Below are positions 37,458 to 48,758 of a stretch of DNA of 64,000 nucleotides, piece by piece. Within the stretch, counting starts at the first letter, position 1. Every line of letters starts with the position of its first letter. The notes below the pieces were generated by a model. That model was not told the origin of the DNA. It ran no database searches and worked only from the letters and a program-made list of their open reading frames with translations. The position numbers and the translations under genes are program-made. The stretch comes from Caulobacter segnis (GTDB taxonomy: Bacteria; Pseudomonadota; Alphaproteobacteria; Caulobacterales; Caulobacteraceae): contig NZ_JARQWW010000004.1 of the NCBI RefSeq assembly GCF_029543125.1, positions 376,501 to 440,500 of the forward strand, read 5' to 3'.

Positions 37458-38647
37458 AACTCGGAACGCCGCTCTCGCCCACCGCCCTTCGGGTGATGCT
37501 TCTCGGCTCGGGCGAGCTCGGCAAGGAGGTGGCGATCGAGCTTCAGCGCCTGGGCGCTGAGGTGATCGCCGTCGACCGCTATCCGAACGCGCCCGCCCAT
37601 CAGGTCGCCCATCGCAGCCACGTGGTCGCCATGACCGACGCCGCCGCGATCCGCGCCCTCGTGGAGCAGGAGAAGCCGCACCTGATCGTGCCGGAGATCG
37701 AGGCGATCGCCACCGACGAACTGGCGCGCATCGAGGCCGAGGGTCTGGCCACGGTGATCCCCACCGCCCGCGCCGCCCAGCTGACCATGAACCGCGAGGG
37801 CATCCGCCGTCTGGCGGCCGAGGAGCTGGGCCTGCCCACCTCGCCCTACGCCTTCGCCTCGACGTCCGAGGAACTGTCGGCCGGCGCCGACACCGTGGGC
37901 TATCCCTGCTTCGTCAAGCCGGTCATGTCCTCCTCGGGCAAGGGCCAGAGCTATGTGGAGACGGCGGCCGACATCGGCGCCGCCTGGGACTACGCCCTGG
38001 CCGCCGGCCGGGTGGACACCGCCCGCGTGATCGTCGAGGGCCGCATCGCCTTCGACTACGAGATCACCCTGCTGACCGTCCGCTCGCTGAAGGATGGTCA
38101 GACCATCACCTCCTTCTGCGCCCCCATCGGCCACCGCCAGGTGATGGGCGACTATGTGGAGAGCTGGCAGCCCCAGGCCATGACGCCCGCCGCCCTGGCC
38201 AAGGCCCAGGACATCGCCGGCAAGGTCACCGCCGCCCTCGGCGGCCTCGGCCTGTTCGGGGTCGAGCTGTTCGTGAAGGGCGACGAGGTCTGGTTCTCGG
38301 AAGTCAGCCCCCGCCCGCATGACACCGGCCTGGTCACTCTGGGCAGCCAGCGCCAGAGCGAGTTCGCCATTCACGCCCGCGCCATCCTCGGCCTGCCGGT
38401 GGACGTCGCCCAGCGCGAGCCCGCCGCCAGCGCCGTGATCTATGGCGGCATGGAGGCTGTCGGCGTCGCCTATGAAGGCGTCGAGCACGCCCTCGCCGTG
38501 CCGGGCGCCGACCTGCGCCTGTTCGGCAAGCCGGAAGCCTTCGAGCGCCGCCGCATGGGCGTGGCGGTCGCCACCGGCGCCGACACCGATCAGGCCCGTG
38601 AACGCGCCCGCGAAGCCGCCGGCAAGGTACGCGTCGTCAAGGCCTAG
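37454..38647 (+). CDS. purT: Formate-dependent phosphoribosylglycinamide formyltransferase PurT
   Basis: 397 residues, an ATP-grasp ligase. The N-terminal [22 protein letters not shown] binds GAR. The ATP-grasp part has [34 protein letters not shown] and [14 protein letters not shown]. It uses formate and ATP, rather than formyl-tetrahydrofolate, for the third step of purine synthesis. It overlaps the upstream hypothetical gene by four bases and is convergent with the MFS transporter, with 4 bases between stops. Confidence 0.96.
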   Translation: MKLGTPLSPTALRVMLLGSGELGKEVAIELQRLGAEVIAVDRYPNAPAHQVAHRSHVVAMTDAAAIRALVEQEKPHLIVPEIEAIATDELARIEAEGLATVIPTARAAQLTMNREGIRRLAAEELGLPTSPYAFASTSEELSAGADTVGYPCFVKPVMSSSGKGQSYVETAADIGAAWDYALAAGRVDTARVIVEGRIAFDYEITLLTVRSLKDGQTITSFCAPIGHRQVMGDYVESWQPQAMTPAALAKAQDIAGKVTAALGGLGLFGVELFVKGDEVWFSEVSPRPHDTGLVTLGSQRQSEFAIHARAILGLPVDVAQREPAASAVIYGGMEAVGVAYEGVEHALAVPGADLRLFGKPEAFERRRMGVAVATGADTDQARERAREAAGKVRVVKA

Positions 38648-38651
38648 ACGC

Positions 38652-39926
38652 CTAGTTTGGGGGCCGGGTCTCCTTTAGACCCAGCAACACCGGCAGGACC
38701 AGCAACGCCACGACCGCGATCATCGCGCCGGGAACCATGGGCTTGCCGGTCAGGTTCGTCAGCACCTGCGCCAGCCAGGGCGTCAGTCCGCCGAAGATCG
38801 CGGTCGCAGCCGTCGCGCCAAGCGCCAGACCGCTGAGCCGTCCCTCCCCCGGAAACTGCTCCGCCGTCGCCACGGCGCCCACGGCGCTGACGCCGCCCGC
38901 CACGCCCGCCAGAACGACCGCGCCCAGGAGGGCCGACGCCGCCGAGCCGCTGGCCATCAGCGAGAACATGGCCATGGGCAGGAAGGCGCTTCCCACCGCC
39001 AGGGCCAGCAGCACCGGCTTGCGGCCCCAGCGGTCGGACGCCATGCCGATCAGCGGCGTCACCACGATCACCACCACTGCCGCGATGGTCGCCAGCCACA
39101 GCGCGAGGCTCTCCGACAGCGCGCCAGCCGAGGTCAGGAACGCCGGCACGTAGGTGATGCCGACATAGTAGGTGATCGAGCCCAGGGCCGAGATCGTGAA
39201 GGACCGCAGAATGCCGGCCCGGTGATGCTTCAGCGTATGGCGCAGCGGCCGAGCAGGCACCGTGCCTGCCGCCTGTTGGCGCTCGAAGTCCGGCGACTCC
39301 TGCATGGTCGAGCGCGCGATCCACACGCTGGCCGCCAGGGCCGCCCCTACGAGAAACGGAATGCGCCAGCCCCAACTATCCAGATCGGCCGGCGCCAGCA
39401 GATGCACGGTCAGAGCGGAAACGCCCACCGCCAGCAGCCCGCCCACCTCGCTCGCCGCGGAGGCGGACGAGGTGACGAGACCTCGTCTGTGTGGCTTGGC
39501 TCCCTCCATCAGGTAGGCGACCACGCCGGTGTATTCGCCGCCCACGGAGAACCCCATGACGCAGCGAAGCAGCAGCATCAGCACGCCCGCCGCCGGGCCG
39601 ATCTGCGCGTGGGTGGGCAACAGCGCCGTGGCCAACATGGCCCCGGTCATCAGCAACATGGACAGCAGCATCATCCGCCGCCGCCCGTGCCGGTCGCCGA
39701 TATGGCCGAACACCGCCGCTCCCAGGGGCCGCATCAGATAGGCGATGGCGAACCCGGCCAGGGTCGCGATCAGCGACGCCTCTCCGCCGCCGAAGAACAC
39801 CCGCGACATCACCGTCGCCAGGTAGAGATAGAGGGTGAAGTCGTACCACTCGACCACGGTCGAGAAGGCGGCCACCGCCATGGAGCGTCGGGAGATGCCT
39901 GGATGAGCGCCGGCGGATGCGGTCAT
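38652..39926 (-). CDS. MFS transporter, metabolite:H+ symporter type (ProP/KgtP-like)
   Basis: 424 residues with about twelve membrane helices. The MHS-family opening FSTVVEWYDFTLYLYLATVMS is followed by MRPLGAAVFGHIGDRHGRRRMMLLSM (MFS loop 2-3 motif) and RCVMGFSVGGEYTGVVAYLMEGA. Such permeases import osmolytes or organic acids with protons. It is the last leftward gene of the methionine cluster, 16 bases downstream of metH part 2, and could be on the same transcript; import of a methyl donor such as betaine would fit but is speculation. Confidence 0.85.
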   Translation of the reverse strand: MTASAGAHPGISRRSMAVAAFSTVVEWYDFTLYLYLATVMSRVFFGGGEASLIATLAGFAIAYLMRPLGAAVFGHIGDRHGRRRMMLLSMLLMTGAMLATALLPTHAQIGPAAGVLMLLLRCVMGFSVGGEYTGVVAYLMEGAKPHRRGLVTSSASAASEVGGLLAVGVSALTVHLLAPADLDSWGWRIPFLVGAALAASVWIARSTMQESPDFERQQAAGTVPARPLRHTLKHHRAGILRSFTISALGSITYYVGITYVPAFLTSAGALSESLALWLATIAAVVVIVVTPLIGMASDRWGRKPVLLALAVGSAFLPMAMFSLMASGSAASALLGAVVLAGVAGGVSAVGAVATAEQFPGEGRLSGLALGATAATAIFGGLTPWLAQVLTNLTGKPMVPGAMIAVVALLVLPVLLGLKETRPPN

Positions 39927-39942
39927 GCGCCGGCGCCGCTTC

Positions 39943-42603
<2,661 letters not shown>

Positions 42604-42684
42604 ACGCGCTGAATAGACTGATTGGGGCGTCTTGTCCGCCCATGTCGGCTGAGGCCGGCATGAGCGGAACTTGAAGGATTACGC

Positions 42685-43194
42685 TTACTTGGGGGCCTTG
42701 GCGGCGGTGACCTCGACCTCAATGAGGAAGCCGGGTCCGGCCAGGGCCGAGACCTGCACCGTCGAGCGGGTCGGACGGTTCGGCTGCTCTGGCGTGCCGA
42801 AGTACTTGTTGTAGGACTTCATCATGCCGGCGAAGTCCATCTTGCCGCCCAGGGCCGGGTCGCCGACCAGATAGATGGTCATCGAGACCACGTCGCCCAT
42901 GGTCAGGCCCTGGCTCTTCAGGATGCCCTCGATCTTGGCGAAGGTGCTGGCGGCCTGAACCTCGGTGTTGCCGAAGGCGGCGATGGTGTTCGCCGGGGCG
43001 GAGGCGTCAGCCACCGCCGGCAGCTGGCCCGACAGATAGATGGTCTCCGACCCCGCCGGCACGCGGATCACCTGGGCGATGAAGGCCTGCGGGTTCGGAT
43101 AGGTGCGGGTGATCTCCGCCGCCTGCGAGCCCGTCAGGGCGGCGAAGGAGGCCAGGGCGCCGGCGGCGGATGCGGTCAGAAGCTTGCGGATCAT
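42685..43194 (-). CDS. Exported RidA-family imine/enamine deaminase
   Basis: 169 residues. A signal peptide (MIRKLLTASAAGALASFAALTGSQAA, cleavage near residue 26) precedes a complete Rid domain: TIYLSGQLPAVAD, KIEGILKSQGLTMGDVVSMTIYL, and the C-terminal RPTRSTVQVSALAGPGFLIE containing the conserved active-site arginine and glutamate. RidA hydrolyses reactive 2-imino acids to keto acids. Export is unusual, because most RidA proteins are cytosolic. It starts 18 bases after the stop of a Tat-exported flavin amine oxidase that would produce imines, so the two probably work in sequence in the periplasm. Confidence 0.85.
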   Translation of the reverse strand: MIRKLLTASAAGALASFAALTGSQAAEITRTYPNPQAFIAQVIRVPAGSETIYLSGQLPAVADASAPANTIAAFGNTEVQAASTFAKIEGILKSQGLTMGDVVSMTIYLVGDPALGGKMDFAGMMKSYNKYFGTPEQPNRPTRSTVQVSALAGPGFLIEVEVTAAKAPK

Positions 43195-43212
43195 TCAGTC
43201 TCCAGTTCTGGC

Positions 43213-44811
43213 TCAGGCCGCGGCTGCGGCGGTGTTGACGAGGGCGGCGTGCTTTTGCCGCTCCGCCAGGGAGCGGATGGTGCGGTGGGCCGACAGGATC
43301 GCCCCCTCCTGCCATCCGGGGGTCTGCGACAGGTGCGCCCCGGCGAAATAGACATTGCCGGCGGCCTGGTTCAGCAGGCGGTACTCGGGACCGTCGATGT
43401 GCCCTTCCTGCCCCTGCTGGCCCGACCAGCGCGGCCACGGTCCCATGTTGTAGGGAATCTTGCTCCAGTTCACGACGACGCCGCGCGACAGCGCCGCCTC
43501 CTGGCCCGGATGCAGCTTGCCCACGGTCGCCCGGGCGATCGCGATCTGCTCGGCCAGGGGGCGCTTGGCGAAGGCCGCCGCGCGCGGGCCGGAGCCGTAG
43601 CAGGCCAGCAACATCCCCCGCTCGGAGAAGATATTGGCGCTCGGGTACCAGACCAGCGAGGTCTCGCCGCCCACGAAGGAGATGCCGCCATAGATGCCCT
43701 GCTTCTCCCAGAAGCGCGGCGCGTCGAAGCCGATCTTGTTGGAGTAGTCGTTGGGCACGCTGGCGACGGCCTTGGTCACCTGGGGGTCGAAGTCGGTCTT
43801 CATCTTGGCCACCAGGGCCAGCGGGATGGTGACCACCGCATAGTCGGCGGCCACGGTCTTCACCACGCCGGACTTGGTGTCCTTGTAGACGACCTGGACC
43901 CCGTTGCGGCTCTTGATCTCCGTCACCTCGGCCCCGCGAACGATCGGGCTGCGGATGGCCTTGGCGAAGGCGTTGGGGATGGCGTCCATGCCGCCCACCG
44001 GCTGGAACATGGCCGCCTGCTGGTGGATGTTCTCCTCGAACAGGGTGGCGCGCATTTGTTCGTGGGCGAGCAGGTCCTTCATCGGCAGGGGCGCGCGATG
44101 CTTGCCGAACTGGTCGGCGGCGCCGGGGAAGGTCTCGAAGCCCGAACGCTCCGTCCCCTTGAAGGTCATGTCCTCGGACAGGTCGCCGTACATCTTCAGG
44201 AACGGCATCAGCCGCTCCTTGTCGTCGGCGGTCAGCTCCTGATCCAGCGCGCCGCGGTTGACGGCCTTGGCCAGCATCTCGGCCACATAGCCGCGGGTGT
44301 CATTGAGGCCCTGGCGCATCTCCACGGGCTTGCCGCCACAGCCGTTCTCGGACCAGATGTAGGCGCTGCGGCTGGAGTTCACCTCCACCTCGAGCGGAAC
44401 GCCTAGCTGCTGGCAGTAACTCAGGATCGCCTTGTGATGGCTGGGCAGGCGCGCGGGACCGGCGTTCAGATAGAGGCCGTCCGAGAAGCTGCAGACCTGC
44501 GTCTCCTCCCCCACCATCTCGATCTTGTCGCCTCCACGCACAGTCCAGTTGCGGCCCCCGACCCGGTCGCGCGCTTCCAGCACGACCACGTCGAAACCGG
44601 CCTTCTCCAGTTCGAAGGCGGTCACCAGCCCGGCGATCCCCGCGCCGAGAATGACCACCTTCTTGCCCGCCCCCGCCGTCTTCGACAGCTCGGGCATGCC
44701 GGCGAAGGTCTCCGTGGGCATCAGGCCCAGGGCGGTCATCGCCGAGAACGCGGCTCCGGCCCCGCCGACGCCGCCGATACGCTTTAGAAAACTCCTTCTA
44801 CTCGTAGCCAT
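43213..44811 (-). CDS. Tat-exported flavin-dependent amine oxidase
   Basis: 532 residues. A twin-arginine signal (MATSRRSFLKRIGGVGGAGA) is followed by the FAD dinucleotide-binding motif VVILGAGIAGLVTAFELEKA near 50-70, LEARDRVGGRNWTV, and the C-terminal amine oxidase segment GNVYFAGAHLSQTPGWQEGA that contacts FAD. Relatives include L-amino acid oxidases and monoamine oxidases, which yield an imine plus H2O2. The Tat signal implies folding with FAD in the cytoplasm before export. It lies 57 bases after metH part 1 and 18 bases before the exported RidA gene. Substrate unknown. Confidence 0.88.
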   Translation of the reverse strand: MATSRRSFLKRIGGVGGAGAAFSAMTALGLMPTETFAGMPELSKTAGAGKKVVILGAGIAGLVTAFELEKAGFDVVVLEARDRVGGRNWTVRGGDKIEMVGEETQVCSFSDGLYLNAGPARLPSHHKAILSYCQQLGVPLEVEVNSSRSAYIWSENGCGGKPVEMRQGLNDTRGYVAEMLAKAVNRGALDQELTADDKERLMPFLKMYGDLSEDMTFKGTERSGFETFPGAADQFGKHRAPLPMKDLLAHEQMRATLFEENIHQQAAMFQPVGGMDAIPNAFAKAIRSPIVRGAEVTEIKSRNGVQVVYKDTKSGVVKTVAADYAVVTIPLALVAKMKTDFDPQVTKAVASVPNDYSNKIGFDAPRFWEKQGIYGGISFVGGETSLVWYPSANIFSERGMLLACYGSGPRAAAFAKRPLAEQIAIARATVGKLHPGQEAALSRGVVVNWSKIPYNMGPWPRWSGQQGQEGHIDGPEYRLLNQAAGNVYFAGAHLSQTPGWQEGAILSAHRTIRSLAERQKHAALVNTAAAAA

Positions 44812-44868
44812 GACGCTGTTCCCCTTCAGATCGAATGATCGGGGAGAGGCTGACTCCGGCAGGTTGCC

Positions 44869-45933
44869 TCAGGCGAGTTCGAAGGGCTCCAGTCCGGCGA
44901 GTCGGAGGGCTTTCGCACGTTCAGGAGGCTGGCGTGGCGCGATTCCGCGCACTTCGTCGGCCACATGGCGGATGTGATCAGGGGTTGTGCCGCAGCAGCC
45001 GCCCAACAGATTCACCAGACCGTCCTTCGCCCACTCGTGCAGCATGTGCGAGGTCTCGTGCGGCTCCTCGTCGTACTGGCCCATGGCGTTGGGCAGGCCG
45101 GCGTTCGGATAGGCGCCCACCAGGGTGTCCGCGATCCGCGCCAGCTCGGCGATGTGCGGCCGCATCAGGTCGGCCCCGAGGGCGCAGTTGAAGCCGATGG
45201 CGAAGGGCTTCACGTGCTTCACCGAATTCCAGAACGCCTCCACCGTCTGCCCCGACAGGGTGCGGCCGGAGCGGTCGGTGATGGTGCCGCTGATCCAGAT
45301 CGGCAACGGCTCGTATCCTTCGTCCTCAAGGTCCTTGATCGCCTTCAGCGCGGCCTTGCAGTTCAAGGTGTCGGTGATGGTCTCGATCAGGAACAGGTCC
45401 ACCCCGCCCTCGTGCAGGGCGGCGACCTGCTGGCGATAGGCCTCGTACACCTGGTCGAAGGTGACGCGGCGAGCGCCCGGATCGTTCACGTCCGACGACA
45501 TGGACAGCATCACGTTCAGCGGACCGATGGAGCCGGCGGCGAAGCGCGGCTTGTGCGGCTCCTTGGCCGTCCAGCGATCCGCCGCCTCACGGGCCAGACG
45601 CGCCCCTTGCAGGTTGATGTCGCGCACCGCCTGGGCGTCGAGCTTGTAGTCCTCCTGCGCGATGGTCGTGGCGCTGAAGGTGTTGGTCTCGGAGATGTCC
45701 GCACCCGCCGCGTAATACTGGTCGTGCAGGTCGGCGATGATGTCCGGACGCGTGATGCAGAGGATGTCGTTGTTCCCCTTCATCTGGCCGTTGTGCTCGG
45801 TGAACCGGTCGCCGCGGAAGTCCGCCTCGTCCAGGCCGCGGCGCTGGATCATCACGCCCCACGACCCGTCCAGGATCAGGATGCGCTCCTTGGCGGCGGC
45901 CTTCAGGGCCTCGATGCGCTCGGCGCGGGTCAT
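44869..45933 (-). CDS. metH: Methionine synthase MetH, part 1 (homocysteine S-methyltransferase domain)
   Basis: 354 residues: the zinc-dependent homocysteine-binding TIM barrel only. Zinc ligands are C250 (GFNCALG) and C313-C314 (GGCCGTT). ILDGSWGVMIQRRGL and ADISETNTFSATT are typical of the MetH N-terminus. It ends where the folate domain would begin, and that is supplied by the separate 886-residue gene. Its ATG overlaps the stop of the metallo-beta-lactamase gene by four bases (45930-45933). Confidence 0.94.
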   Translation of the reverse strand: MTRAERIEALKAAAKERILILDGSWGVMIQRRGLDEADFRGDRFTEHNGQMKGNNDILCITRPDIIADLHDQYYAAGADISETNTFSATTIAQEDYKLDAQAVRDINLQGARLAREAADRWTAKEPHKPRFAAGSIGPLNVMLSMSSDVNDPGARRVTFDQVYEAYRQQVAALHEGGVDLFLIETITDTLNCKAALKAIKDLEDEGYEPLPIWISGTITDRSGRTLSGQTVEAFWNSVKHVKPFAIGFNCALGADLMRPHIAELARIADTLVGAYPNAGLPNAMGQYDEEPHETSHMLHEWAKDGLVNLLGGCCGTTPDHIRHVADEVRGIAPRQPPERAKALRLAGLEPFELA

Positions 45934-46784
45934 CGGCGTCTCTCCTGCTTGGCCAGCTCCTGCCCGAACGCCCGCTGCGAGGCGTCGATGAAGCGGCCCA
46001 TCTCGGCCGGGTCGATATAGGGATTGGGCTCGCCACGGATCTGCCGCTGGCGCTTGCCCGGCAGGTCAGCGAACTCCGGATGGTTCGGCAGGAACACATC
46101 CGTCGGGATCAGCCGCAGCTTGGCGAAGCTGGCCTCGTAGTCGGCCAGGATCTGCGGATAGGCCTTGTTTCCGAACAGCACGTTCCCGGCCACCGAAGTC
46201 GAGCAGTAGAAGGTCACGTTCAGCGGACGGTCCCGCTCCACCACCGGCAAGGTCCAGGTGGTGCAGCCGCGCGTATGGCCTGGCGTGACGTGGGCGGTGA
46301 CGGCGATCTCGCCCAGCTTCACCACCTGCAGGTCCTTGATCGTGCGGTCCACCTTCACCGGCGGGAAGGTCGCGCCGCCGTATTCGCTGTCGCCGATGTG
46401 AGCGCCCTTCTCCAGGCCTTCCTCGTCGCCCTTGGCGGCGTAGAGCTTGGCCTTGGTGTCGGCTTTCAACTGCGCCAGCCCGCCCGCGTGGTCGATGTGG
46501 GCGTGGGTGTTCAACAGGATCTTCACGTCCTCAAGCTTGAAGCCCAGCTTGCGGATGTTGGCCTCGACCAGGGGCGCGCCTTCCGGCATGCCGCCGTCGA
46601 TCACGATATGCCCCTGCGAGCCCGAGATCAGGTAGGAGGCGATGCCTTCGGTTCCCACGTACCAGACGTTGCCGACGATGCGGTAAGGCGCGGCCGGCTT
46701 GGTCCACGCGGCCGGCCAGCCCTGGGCCAGTGCCGTCCCGGACAAGGCCGTCGTCAGGGCGAGCGTGGCGAGAGCGATCCTCAT
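45930..46784 (-). CDS. Subclass B3 metallo-beta-lactamase (CAU-1-like)
   Basis: 284 residues from ATG 46784; the open frame upstream lies inside metF. A signal peptide ends at ALAQ (18-21). The zinc ligands of subclass B3 are all present: H94, H96, D98 and H99 in LLNTHAHIDHAGG, H170 in TPGHTRGCTTW, and H235 in NHPEF. The N-terminal WTKPAAPYRIVGNVWYVGT resembles the chromosomal Caulobacter B3 enzyme CAU-1 as I remember it. It would hydrolyse beta-lactams in the periplasm, though some B3-fold proteins are lactonases. It overlaps metF upstream and metH part 1 downstream, each by four bases (ATGA), so it is embedded in the methionine operon. Confidence 0.88.
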   Translation of the reverse strand: MRIALATLALTTALSGTALAQGWPAAWTKPAAPYRIVGNVWYVGTEGIASYLISGSQGHIVIDGGMPEGAPLVEANIRKLGFKLEDVKILLNTHAHIDHAGGLAQLKADTKAKLYAAKGDEEGLEKGAHIGDSEYGGATFPPVKVDRTIKDLQVVKLGEIAVTAHVTPGHTRGCTTWTLPVVERDRPLNVTFYCSTSVAGNVLFGNKAYPQILADYEASFAKLRLIPTDVFLPNHPEFADLPGKRQRQIRGEPNPYIDPAEMGRFIDASQRAFGQELAKQERRR

Positions 46785-47734
46785 GCCGCGGCCTCCGACG
46801 GCGACGGCGCGGGCTCGCGCACGCCCAGGACGCGGCACAGGGCGTAGACCAGATCGGCGCGGTTCAGGGTGTAGAAGTGGAAGTCCTTGAACCCCTGCTC
46901 CTCCAGCTTGGCGCACATCTCGGCGGCCACCGAGCAGGCGATCAGGCGGCGGGTGTCCGGGTCGTCGTCCAGCCCGTCGAACAGATTGGCCAGCCAGCCG
47001 GGCACCGTCGCCTCGCAGGCGGCGGCCATGCGCTTCAGGCCCTTGAAGTTGGTCACCGGCATGATCGCCGGGATGATCGGGATGGCGATCCCGGCGCCGC
47101 GCGCCTTGTCCACGAAGCGCAGGAAGGCGTCGATGTCGAAGAAGAACTGGCTGATCGCCTGGGTCGCGCCGGAGTCCACCTTGGCCTTCAGCACGTCGAT
47201 GTCGTGAGCCAGGGACGGACTTTCCGGGTGCTTCTCCGGATAGGCGCCGACCAGCACCTCAAACGGGGCGATACGGCGAATGGCGGCGGTCAGTTCGGTG
47301 GCGTTCTGATAGCCGTCGGGACGCGGCGTATAGACCCCGCCCACGCCCGAGCCGCCCTCTTCCGGCGGCGGGTCGCCGCGCAGGGCCACGATGTGGCGCA
47401 CTCCGGCCGCCCAGTACTCGCGGATGACCTCGTCCACTTCCTCACGGCTCGCCCCGACGCAGGTCAGGTGCGCGGCGGGCAGCAGGTTGGTCTCGTCCAG
47501 GATGCGGCGCACCGTGCGGTGGGTCCGCTCACGGGTCGAACCGCCGGCGCCATAGGTTACGGACACGAACGACGGGCCCAGCGGCTCCAGCCGGCGGATG
47601 GAGCTCCACAGCGTCTCCTCCATGGCCTCGGTCTTGGGCGGGAAGAACTCGAACGAGACGTTCAGGCGCGACTGCGCGCGCTCGGCGGCGCGGGCCACGG
47701 GGCCGATGACGCGGCGGGGTTCAGCGGCGCTCAT
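46781..47734 (-). CDS. metF: 5,10-methylenetetrahydrofolate reductase MetF
   Basis: 317 residues, a FAD TIM barrel. Family markers are NVSFEFFPPKTEAMEETLW, FVSVTYGAGGSTRERTH, IVALRGDPP, and AISQFFFDIDAFLRFVDKA. It makes methyl-tetrahydrofolate, the methyl donor for MetH. Its ATG overlaps the stop of the ArsR-methyltransferase gene, and its stop overlaps the metallo-beta-lactamase start. It is thus the second gene of a translationally coupled run. Confidence 0.96.
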   Translation of the reverse strand: MSAAEPRRVIGPVARAAERAQSRLNVSFEFFPPKTEAMEETLWSSIRRLEPLGPSFVSVTYGAGGSTRERTHRTVRRILDETNLLPAAHLTCVGASREEVDEVIREYWAAGVRHIVALRGDPPPEEGGSGVGGVYTPRPDGYQNATELTAAIRRIAPFEVLVGAYPEKHPESPSLAHDIDVLKAKVDSGATQAISQFFFDIDAFLRFVDKARGAGIAIPIIPAIMPVTNFKGLKRMAAACEATVPGWLANLFDGLDDDPDTRRLIACSVAAEMCAKLEEQGFKDFHFYTLNRADLVYALCRVLGVREPAPSPSEAAA

Positions 47735-48702
47735 GCGGCGCTCCTTTGTACTGAAGCCGGACGGCGGCCCGTCCAGATTTTCACGGTCAGACCGCCGTCC
47801 TTGGCCGGCGGCAGGTCGGCCTCGACGCGGCCCTCAAGCCCGGCGGCGGACAGCCAGCGCAGCATCTCGGCGTCGGAGAAGCCCAGGCGGCGATGCTGGT
47901 GCGCCTCGCGCAGGAACTCCAGGCGATGCGGGGCGAAGTCGACGATCAGCAACCGCCCGCCCGGCGCCACCAGCCGCGCGGCTTCGGCCACGGCGGCGGC
48001 GGGATCACCCAGATAGTGCAGCACCTGATGCACGGTCACCAGATCGGCGGATGCGTCCGGCAGGCGGGTGAAGAAAATGTCCCCGTGGCGCAGCTCGCAA
48101 TGGTCCAGCCCCGCCTTGGCCGTCTCGGCCCGGGCGATGTTGAGCATGTGCTGCGACAGATCCAGGCCCAGGGCGCTCGACGCCTTGCGGCCCAGCAGGG
48201 TCAACATGCGGCCAGTGCCCGCGCCCAGGTCCACCAGACCCCGGAACGGTCCCGGCCCGGCGGCGGCGATGATCGCCTTCTCCACGTCAGCCTCGGCCAC
48301 ATAGAGCGAGCGGATCTCGTCCCAGCGCGCGGCGTTGCGGGCGAAATAGGCGCTGGCCTCGGCCGCGCGCTCGGCCCGCACCTCGCCCAGGCGCTCGGCG
48401 TCGGCGCGCGCCTCGGAACCGGCGGGATCAATGGGCGCCAGGGCGGCGTCCACCATGGCCCGGCCCGGCCCATGGGCGGCCAGACGGTAGAAGACCCAGG
48501 CGCCATCGGGGAAACGCTCGACCAGCCCGGCCTCGGCCAGCAGTTTCAGGTGACGGGAGACACGCGGCTGGCTCTGGTCCAGGATGCGGCAGAGCTCCAG
48601 GACCGACAGCTCCTCCTGGGCGAGGAGAGCCAGAACCCGCATGCGGGTGTCCTCACCCGCCGCGCGCAAGATCTCCACCACTTGGGCCATGCTGATCGAC
48701 AT
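47731..48702 (-). CDS. ArsR-family regulator fused to a SAM-dependent methyltransferase domain (SahR-like)
   Basis: 323 residues. The winged helix of ArsR type covers ~1-85 (RMRVLALLAQEELSVLELCR, then the recognition helix QSQPRVSRHLKLLAEAGLVE). A methyltransferase fold follows, with SAM motif DLGAGTG at 158-164, LGLDLSQHML and VHQVLHYLGDPAAAV. The ArsR metal-binding ELCVCDL motif is replaced by VLELCRIL. It heads the metF-metH run and lies under a perfect palindrome, so it likely autoregulates the operon by sensing SAM or S-adenosylhomocysteine through the C-terminal domain. The related SahR is a known repressor of the SAM cycle. Whether it also methylates anything is open. Confidence 0.85.
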   Translation of the reverse strand: MSISMAQVVEILRAAGEDTRMRVLALLAQEELSVLELCRILDQSQPRVSRHLKLLAEAGLVERFPDGAWVFYRLAAHGPGRAMVDAALAPIDPAGSEARADAERLGEVRAERAAEASAYFARNAARWDEIRSLYVAEADVEKAIIAAAGPGPFRGLVDLGAGTGRMLTLLGRKASSALGLDLSQHMLNIARAETAKAGLDHCELRHGDIFFTRLPDASADLVTVHQVLHYLGDPAAAVAEAARLVAPGGRLLIVDFAPHRLEFLREAHQHRRLGFSDAEMLRWLSAAGLEGRVEADLPPAKDGGLTVKIWTGRRPASVQRSAA

Positions 48703-48707
48703 GGAGA

Positions 48708-48725
48708 CATAAAGATATCTTTATG
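48708..48725 (-). promoter_or_regulatory. Operator-like 18-bp palindrome upstream of the ArsR-methyltransferase/metF/metH run
   Basis: CATAAAGATATCTTTATG is a perfect palindrome, ending five bases before the ATG at 48702 on the minus strand. It is strikingly AT-rich against its surroundings and has the size and symmetry of an ArsR/SahR site. No Shine-Dalgarno sequence is present between it and the ATG, so the operator probably overlaps the promoter of a leaderless or near-leaderless mRNA. Confidence 0.8.
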
Positions 48726-48758
48726 TCCTTTTGGCAAGCAATTTGTGCGCTGGAGGCC

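Noticed and set aside
44812..44868. Possible terminator between metH part 1 and the amine oxidase gene
   Set aside because: Only short imperfect arms (CCCC...GGGG around a GATC/GATC core) and no T-run; too weak to divide the cluster.
48703..48758. SAM or SAH riboswitch upstream of the metF/metH run
   Set aside because: Only 56 bases separate the genes and the palindrome occupies the space before the ATG; there is no room for a riboswitch fold.
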